The position numbers and the translations under genes were made by a program. This document shows positions 42,452-46,953 of a DNA stretch of 46,953 nucleotides, piece by piece. Location of the stretch: contig ONEK01000016.1 in the NCBI GenBank assembly GCA_900316855.1, forward strand, positions 1 to 46,953. Direction: 5' to 3'. The stretch's first letter is position 1; the number at the start of each line of letters is the position of its first letter. The notes below the pieces were generated by a model that saw only the letters and a program-made list of their open reading frames with translations, made no database searches and was not told the origin of the DNA. Source of the stretch: an uncultured Lachnospiraceae bacterium. Its GTDB lineage: Bacteria > Bacillota > Clostridia > Lachnospirales > Lachnospiraceae.

Positions 42452-43612
42452 TCAGTTCATGGTTGAAATCTTCGCACGGACGGCTTCCCTGGCTGCGCGC
42501 TCCGCGTCCAGAATTTCGGAAAGAGACGGGTCCGCTGTAACGGGAACCGTGTCCATCGCGTACGAGATGAGGTCGTAGATGTCCAGGAATTCGATCTCAT
42601 CCTTCAGAAAATGCGCGACCGCCTCCTCGTTCGCCGCGTTGAACACCGTGGGCATGCTGCCGCCGGTGTGCGCTGCGCGGTAGGCAAGGGGCAGTCCGCG
42701 GAATGTGTCCGTGTCCGGCTTCTCGAAGCGGATGCTCCCCAGCGCGAACAGGTCGAGCGGTTTGATGGCAAGCGGCATCCTGTCCGGGTAGAAGAACGCG
42801 TACTGGATCGGCAGGTGCATGTCCGGAGACGCGATGTGTGCCATGATGGATCCGTCGACAAACGAGACCGCCGAATGCAGCACGGACTGCGGCTGCACGA
42901 CGACTGTGATCCGGTCCACGTCCACGTTGAACAGCCACTTCGCCTCCATGACCTCCAGCCCCTTGTTCACAAGGCTCGCGGAGTCGATCGTCACCTTGGC
43001 GCCCATGTCCCAGTTCGGGTTGTTCAGGGCCTCCCGTACATGTTTGTGTGCGAGATCCTCCCGCTTTTTCCCGCGGAACGTGCCGCCCGAGCATGTGAGC
43101 AGGATCCGGTCGATCCTGTCATGCGGCTCTCCGTTCAGGCACTGGAAGATGGCGCTGTGCTCGGAATCGACCGGCAGCAGCTGCACGCCTGCCCTCTGCA
43201 CCGCGGGGATGATGAGGTGCCCCGCCGTGACAAGCGTCTCCTTGTTGGCAAGGGCAATGGTCTTGTTAGCGCTGATGGCGGCGAGCGTCGGCCGGATGCC
43301 GATCATCCCGACGACCGCGTTCAGGAACATGTCACTGTGCTCCATGGCGGCGATCTCGAGAAGGCCGTCCATGCCGCACACAACCCGGACCGGCAGGTCG
43401 CGGACGCGCTCCCTTAAGTCATTTGCCGCCTCTTCACTCCACAGGCAGGCGATCTCGGGACGAAACTCGCGTACCTGCTGCTCCATCCGCTCCGCGTTAT
43501 GACCGGCGGCAAGCGCCACAGCCTGCAATTCCTCCGGATAATTCCGGATGATGTCGAGCGCCTGCGTCCCGATGGAGCCCGTTGAGCCGATGATTGCAAT
43601 CCGTTTTGCCAT
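42452..43612 (-). CDS. dxr: 1-deoxy-D-xylulose 5-phosphate reductoisomerase
   Basis: Second enzyme of the MEP isoprenoid pathway, NADPH-dependent. It is 386 aa. The NADPH motif IAIIGSTGSIGTQALDII is at the N-terminus, with NKETLVTAGHLI near 120, PVDSEHSAIFQCL near 148 and the substrate-binding MGAKVTIDSASLVNKGLEVMEA near 210. A putative family B repeat separates it from cdsA upstream. Confidence 0.98.
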   Translation of the reverse strand: MAKRIAIIGSTGSIGTQALDIIRNYPEELQAVALAAGHNAERMEQQVREFRPEIACLWSEEAANDLRERVRDLPVRVVCGMDGLLEIAAMEHSDMFLNAVVGMIGIRPTLAAISANKTIALANKETLVTAGHLIIPAVQRAGVQLLPVDSEHSAIFQCLNGEPHDRIDRILLTCSGGTFRGKKREDLAHKHVREALNNPNWDMGAKVTIDSASLVNKGLEVMEAKWLFNVDVDRITVVVQPQSVLHSAVSFVDGSIMAHIASPDMHLPIQYAFFYPDRMPLAIKPLDLFALGSIRFEKPDTDTFRGLPLAYRAAHTGGSMPTVFNAANEEAVAHFLKDEIEFLDIYDLISYAMDTVPVTADPSLSEILDAERAAREAVRAKISTMN

Positions 43613-43631
43613 ACTCTCCTCAGTAATTAAT

Positions 43632-43660
43632 GTCGCGTGAAATCCGCGAAGGCGGTTTAC
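43632..43660. repeat. Dispersed repeat family B, copy 3
   Basis: GCGTGAAATCCGCGAAGGCG core plus GTTTAC, a stem-loop between dxr and cdsA that overlaps the cdsA stop codon (43657-43659). Confidence 0.7.
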
Positions 43661-44568
43661 AGTCTCAGCTGCAGCTGCGTGAGCAGCAGCACGCCGAGAT
43701 AATAGATGACCGGCGCCGTGAAGATGATGCTGTCAAACCGGTCCATGATGCCGCCGTGTCCCGGAATGACCTTCCCGTAATCCTTGATGCCGTGGTTGCG
43801 CTTGATGGCCGAGGCCGCCAGGTCGCCGCACATGCTGATGAGGCATCCGCAGATGCCTATGATCACGAACGAAGGGGTGACGACATTCTCCGGATGCAGC
43901 GTATCGGCGAGGACTCCCGCTCCGAAGCACAGGAGCGTTCCGCACACAACGCCGCCGATGCAGCCCTCCACGGTCTTCTTCGGCGACAGCACGGGAAACG
44001 CCTTGTGCCTGCCGAACAGTCTGCCGAACAGCCACGCGCCGGTGTCGCAGATCCAGCTGCAGAAGAAGATCAGCGCGTAGACATACTTGCCCGTCGGCAG
44101 ATACCGCGAGCGGTAAATGCAGGAAATCATGACCGGCACGTAAATAAACGCGAAGATGGACGAAACGATCTGATCCGCGTGGTATCTCGGAAATGTGACG
44201 ACGTAGAGTGTCATTTCCGTGAAAAATACGCCGAGGATCATGAGCAGCGCCAGGTCGTTCGCATGCGTGATATAGTCTGTTACTGCCGGTGTCAGCACCG
44301 GTCCGGCACTCGTTGCGTCGGTCACGGCGCCCTCCGCCGCACCGTCCGCATACAGCAGAACCCAGTAGGCTGCCGCAAAGATCAGCCCGACAAGCTCCGG
44401 TCCGTTCCATTTCTGCTCCGGCTGATGCACACCGAGGGCACGCGTCATCTCGTAGTATCCGATGAGCGAGCATACCGCCAGAACGAGCGCGAGCGCAGGC
44501 CCTCCGGTCCAGCCGAGGGCAACCGCCGCGATGAAAATGATGACTCCGCTGATCACTCTTTGCTTCAC
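43657..44568 (-). CDS. cdsA: Phosphatidate cytidylyltransferase
   Basis: Makes CDP-diacylglycerol for phospholipid synthesis. It is a 303-aa membrane protein with about eight hydrophobic helices; the family signature is SAIKRNHGIKDYGKVIPGHGGIMDRFDS near the C-terminus, preceded by CSWICDTGAWLFGRLFGRHK and SPKKTVEG. The start is GTG, overlapping the uppS stop by four bases, with GGAGG 9 nt upstream. Confidence 0.97.
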   Translation of the reverse strand: MKQRVISGVIIFIAAVALGWTGGPALALVLAVCSLIGYYEMTRALGVHQPEQKWNGPELVGLIFAAAYWVLLYADGAAEGAVTDATSAGPVLTPAVTDYITHANDLALLMILGVFFTEMTLYVVTFPRYHADQIVSSIFAFIYVPVMISCIYRSRYLPTGKYVYALIFFCSWICDTGAWLFGRLFGRHKAFPVLSPKKTVEGCIGGVVCGTLLCFGAGVLADTLHPENVVTPSFVIIGICGCLISMCGDLAASAIKRNHGIKDYGKVIPGHGGIMDRFDSIIFTAPVIYYLGVLLLTQLQLRL

Positions 44569-45287
44569 TGGATGAGACCTCCGTATCTGCGTTCCCGGTG
44601 GTTATAGGCATCCACTGCCTTTACAAGCTCATCCCTGTCAAAATCCGGCCACGCCTTGTCTGTGAAATACAGCTCCGCGTAGGAGAGCTGCCACATGAGG
44701 AAATTCGACAGGCGCTCCTCGCCGCACGTGCGGATGAGGAGGTCCGGATCCGGAATGCCGGCTGTATCGAGCGCGTCCGAGATCGTCTGCTCCGTGATGG
44801 ACTCCGGCGAAAGAGTGCCGTCCGCCGCCCTGCGGGCAAGCGCAGTCACGGCGCGGCGCATTTCGTCCCGCGCACCGTAATTGATGGCGATCTGGAAGCC
44901 GATGCCGGTGTTGCCCTTTGTCGCTTCCTCGAGGCCGTCTATCGCCTTCTGCAGGTCGTCATCCAGCTTCGACCTGTCGCCGATGACACGGACCCGGACG
45001 TTGTTCTTCGTGCACTTGGGGAGTGCGGTGCGCATATAGGTGCGCAGCAGGTTCATGAGGGCTTTGACCTCAGTCTGCGGACGGGACCAGTTCTCCGTGG
45101 AGAACGCGTAGACCGTCAGATACCGGATACCCATGTGATCCGCGTCCTCGAGGATCTGCTCCACGACCTTTGCCCCCTGGGCGTGTCCTGCTGTGCGGGG
45201 AAGGCCGCGCTTTTTCGCCCAGCGGCCGTTGCCGTCCATGATGATCGCAACGTGCGCCGGGATTCTGTATTCTTTTTGTTCTGCCAT
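44565..45287 (-). CDS. uppS: Undecaprenyl diphosphate synthase
   Basis: Cis-prenyltransferase producing the C55 lipid carrier for cell wall synthesis. It is 240 aa from MAEQKEYRIPAHVAIIMDGN (ATG 45287, GGTGA upstream). HVAIIMDGNGRWAKKRGLPR holds the catalytic Asp; AFSTENWSRPQTEV and LIRTCGEERLSNFLMWQLSYAELYF are the other signatures. An upstream in-frame ATG at 45323 falls in a hairpin and is less likely. Confidence 0.98.
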   Translation of the reverse strand: MAEQKEYRIPAHVAIIMDGNGRWAKKRGLPRTAGHAQGAKVVEQILEDADHMGIRYLTVYAFSTENWSRPQTEVKALMNLLRTYMRTALPKCTKNNVRVRVIGDRSKLDDDLQKAIDGLEEATKGNTGIGFQIAINYGARDEMRRAVTALARRAADGTLSPESITEQTISDALDTAGIPDPDLLIRTCGEERLSNFLMWQLSYAELYFTDKAWPDFDRDELVKAVDAYNHRERRYGGLIQ

Positions 45288-45298
45288 AACTTCACCAA

Positions 45299-45320
45299 AT
45301 GCCCGCGTTGCCGCGGGCAT
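45299..45320 (-). repeat. Hairpin before the uppS ribosome binding site
   Basis: ATGCCCGCG (45299-45307) pairs exactly with CGCGGGCAT (45312-45320), loop TTGC. It lies between frr and uppS with no T-tract. It could set relative mRNA levels of the two genes. Confidence 0.6.
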
Positions 45321-45365
45321 CATTTGCTTTATTACATCATAAGGGAAGAACTGAGCACGGAAAGC

Positions 45366-45923
45366 CTAGATCGTCATGACCTCTTTCGTCTTGGCGTCGA
45401 TGATGGAATCGATTTCCTTCAGGTATTTTTCCGTAAGCTTCTGCAGCTCATCCTCAAGGTCGGCCGCGACGTCCTCGGAAATCGCGGCGGCTTTCTTCTG
45501 CTTCTTGAACTCATCATTGCCGTCACGTCTTGCGTTGCGGACGACAACCTTCGCGTCCTCACCCTTTTTCTTTACATCCTTTGCGAGGTTCCTGCGGTTC
45601 TCCTCCGTCATTTCCGGGAAGACGAGGCGGACACTCGTGCCGTCCGTCGTTGGATTGATGCCGATGTCCGACATCTGGATCGCGCGGCAGATCTCCTTCA
45701 CCATCTTCTTCTCCCAGGGCTGGATCTGGATGACGCGCGCCTCGGGAACCGAGACGTTCGCCACCTGCTGCAGCGGGGTGGGCGTGCCGTAATAGTCCAC
45801 GCGCACCTTATCGAGAACATGCGGATTCGCCCTGCCGGCTCTCACACTCATGAGATCAGTCTGCAGGAACTCCACACCCTTCTTCATCTTCTCCTCATAC
45901 GGAGCAACCTTCTCGCTTGCCAT
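45366..45923 (-). CDS. frr: Ribosome recycling factor
   Basis: Splits post-termination ribosomes together with EF-G. It is 185 aa from MASEKVAPYEEKMKKGVEFL (ATG 45923, GGAGG 8 nt upstream). MSVRAGRANPHVLDKVRVDYYG and INPTTDGTSVRLVFPEMTEE are diagnostic, and the C-terminal three-helix bundle is complete. Confidence 0.98.
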   Translation of the reverse strand: MASEKVAPYEEKMKKGVEFLQTDLMSVRAGRANPHVLDKVRVDYYGTPTPLQQVANVSVPEARVIQIQPWEKKMVKEICRAIQMSDIGINPTTDGTSVRLVFPEMTEENRRNLAKDVKKKGEDAKVVVRNARRDGNDEFKKQKKAAAISEDVAADLEDELQKLTEKYLKEIDSIIDAKTKEVMTI

Positions 45924-45965
45924 AGTATTTTCCTCCCGATCCACGCCTGCATCAGCAGGCGGATA

Positions 45966-46676
45966 TTATATGGTTACCGTTGTGCCGTTAAACTTCCCGG
46001 ACGCCGCCTTCACAATGGAATCCTCCTCGTTCAGGTCGAAGACCCTGAGCGGGATGCGGTTCTCCCTCGCCAGGATCGAGGCCGTCATGTCGATGGCCTG
46101 CAGATTGCCGGAAATCACGTCGTCGATGGACAGCGTGTCATAGCGCTTCGCGTCCGGATTCTTCGCCGGGTCGCTGTCATAGATGCCGTCAATGTTCTTG
46201 GCCATGAGAATGAAGTCGGCACCGATTTCGGCCGCGCGGAGCACAACCCCGGTATCGGTCGAGAAATACGGATGGCCCGTGCCGCCCGCAAAGAAGACGA
46301 TGACGCCGTCATCGAGGGCACGGTTTACAAGGTCGATATCAAACAGCTCCGTGATGCCGCCTGTCTCAAACGGCGTAACCACGGCCGTCTTCATGCCCTC
46401 GCCGCGGAAGATTTCCGATACATAGAGGCAGTTCATGACGGTTGCCAGCATGCCGATCTGGTCGGATTTCACACGCGCAATCTCCGTTCCGGTGCGCCCT
46501 CTCCAGAAGTTTCCGCCGCCCGTGACGATTCCGATCCCGGTATCACCGGTTCCGGCAGCGCCGTCAGACAGCTTCTTCACCTGCCTTGCCACACCGCGTA
46601 CCGTCTCCTCGTCGAAGCCGGTTTTCTTCGGCCCGGCGAGTGCCTCCCCGCTCAGTTTCAGGATAATTCTGCTCAT
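45966..46676 (-). CDS. pyrH: UMP kinase
   Basis: Hexameric UMP kinase for pyrimidine nucleotide synthesis. It is 236 aa: RIILKLSGEALAG at the N-terminus, GIGIVTGGGNFWRG near 47, IVFFAGGTGHPYFSTDT near 125 and AKNIDGIYDSDPAKNPDAKRY near 160. It is the first gene of the pyrH-polC operon here; rpsB and tsf, its usual upstream partners, are absent, and a plus-strand promoter lies there instead. Confidence 0.98.
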   Translation of the reverse strand: MSRIILKLSGEALAGPKKTGFDEETVRGVARQVKKLSDGAAGTGDTGIGIVTGGGNFWRGRTGTEIARVKSDQIGMLATVMNCLYVSEIFRGEGMKTAVVTPFETGGITELFDIDLVNRALDDGVIVFFAGGTGHPYFSTDTGVVLRAAEIGADFILMAKNIDGIYDSDPAKNPDAKRYDTLSIDDVISGNLQAIDMTASILARENRIPLRVFDLNEEDSIVKAASGKFNGTTVTI

Positions 46677-46772
46677 TCAGGATGCTCCTTCGTCCGTTGT
46701 TGTCATGAAACACCGCGGGCTGCTGCCCTGCCGGTTCCGGCACCGGGAATCCCCCGGTCCGCAGACAGATAT

Positions 46773-46778
46773 ATCTTA
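46773..46778 (-). promoter_or_regulatory. Possible -10 of pyrH
   Basis: Minus strand TAAGAT with TGG directly upstream (extended -10), about 100 bp before the pyrH start; no convincing -35. Confidence 0.4.
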
Positions 46779-46803
46779 CCATACGAGCCGTACCGGTGCA
46801 CGG

Positions 46804-46832
46804 TTGCATGTTAAAAGGGTGAATGCTATAAT
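46804..46832 (+). promoter_or_regulatory. Near-consensus rightward promoter
   Basis: -35 TTGCAT (46804-46809), 17-bp spacer, perfect -10 TATAAT (46827-46832) with extended TGC. Start near 46839. It reads out of the window through the hairpin at 46862-46949. Confidence 0.85.
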
Positions 46833-46861
46833 TTTTCGGTTTGAACGTAAATTTGACATAA

Positions 46862-46949
46862 GGGTCAAAAGTACCAAATCGGCAACGGGCAAGCCCGTAA
46901 GAGCGAGCTCGTAAGGGCTTGCCCGAAAGGCGATTTGGACTTGGGACCC
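46862..46949 (+). ncRNA. Candidate structured RNA / long family A hairpin
   Basis: Nested complementary blocks: GGGTC/GACCC (46862-46866, 46945-46949), AAGT/ACTT, CCAAATCG/CGATTTGG (46874-46881, 46931-46938), CGGGCAAGCCC/GGGCTTGCCCG (46886-46896, 46915-46925), GAGC/GCTC at the tip. It begins about 23 nt after the predicted start of the promoter at 46804-46832. It could be a small RNA, a leader of a gene beyond the window, or simply a copy of a palindromic repeat. Confidence 0.5.
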
Positions 46950-46953
46950 GCCA

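Larger units (their letters stand above)
46677..46953. other. 277-bp end region: pyrH leader, divergent promoter, long hairpin
   Basis: Contains two leader hairpins of pyrH (TGCCGG/CCGGCA at 46729-46742; ACCGGG/CCCGGT at 46742-46758), a possible pyrH -10, a strong rightward promoter and the family A repeat with the long hairpin. No protein gene is supported. Confidence 0.7.

Noticed and set aside
44598..46814. Very long open frames on the plus strand opposite uppS, frr and pyrH
   Set aside because: GC-rich codon bias in the real genes leaves the antisense frame open. The translations show no family motifs, and minus-strand genes with clear function occupy the same DNA. The same applies to plus-strand frames at 239-1585, 6138-8081, 12232-13740, 32642-34813 and 37362-39257.

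Overview
The window is a GC-rich bacterial chromosome segment, almost certainly from a Firmicute of class Clostridia and most plausibly Lachnospiraceae (family assignment is inference). The signs are a PolC-type replicative polymerase, RnpM and YlxQ inside the nusA-infB operon, NrnA after rbfA, ispG between rseP and polC, a Gls24-family protein, a FliB-type flagellin methylase, and a tRNA gene without an encoded CCA. Nearly all genes lie on the minus strand. I see no phage, transposase, integrase or CRISPR array.

Reading with transcription (right to left). Block 1 (46.7-35.7 kb) is pyrH-frr-uppS-cdsA-dxr-rseP-ispG-polC: UMP kinase, ribosome recycling, undecaprenyl and phospholipid precursors, two MEP-pathway enzymes, a site-2 protease and the DNA polymerase. 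A membrane-anchored SGNH hydrolase gene follows polC by 10 bp. Block 2 (18.1-8.3 kb) is rimP-nusA-rnpM-ylxQ-infB-rbfA-nrnA-truB-ribF-rpsO, then pnp at 8.2-6.0 kb: translation initiation, transcription elongation and RNA turnover. In many Firmicutes these two blocks are adjacent (polC next to rimP). Here about 16-17 kb of accessory genes separate them: a coiled-coil protein with an internal 14-residue repeat, a flagellin lysine methylase, a very short UvrD-like helicase, oligoendopeptidase F, an LTA-synthase-family enzyme, endonuclease III, a lone tRNA-Glu, two proteins of unknown function, a CstA transporter, a MoxR ATPase/vWA pair and a small coiled-coil protein.

Below 6 kb the minus strand continues with pseF and pseG (pseudaminic acid nucleotide-sugar steps, without the rest of that pathway), prfC, a Gls24/Asp23 protein, nusB and xseA. 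pseF/pseG at 4-6 kb and fliB at 31.5 kb are both flagellin-modification functions, so the organism is probably motile, although no structural flagellar gene is present.

The non-coding DNA is unusually rich in structure. The 375 bp between the tRNA-Glu terminator and nth hold at least four long hairpins; two of them are related copies with a compensatory base-pair change. Three families of short dispersed palindromic repeats recur between genes: one around TACTTTTGAC-CCTTA (both window ends and 31.4 kb), one around ATCCGCGAAGGCG (2.3, 5.2 and 43.6 kb) and one around ATTGCTCCGCAG (12.2 and 18.7 kb). A near-consensus plus-strand promoter at 46.80 kb drives transcription out of the window through an 88-nt hairpin with no open reading frame of any length. 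These, together with the MoxR/vWA pair whose ATPase has Asn in place of the Walker A Thr/Ser, are the best candidates for something new.
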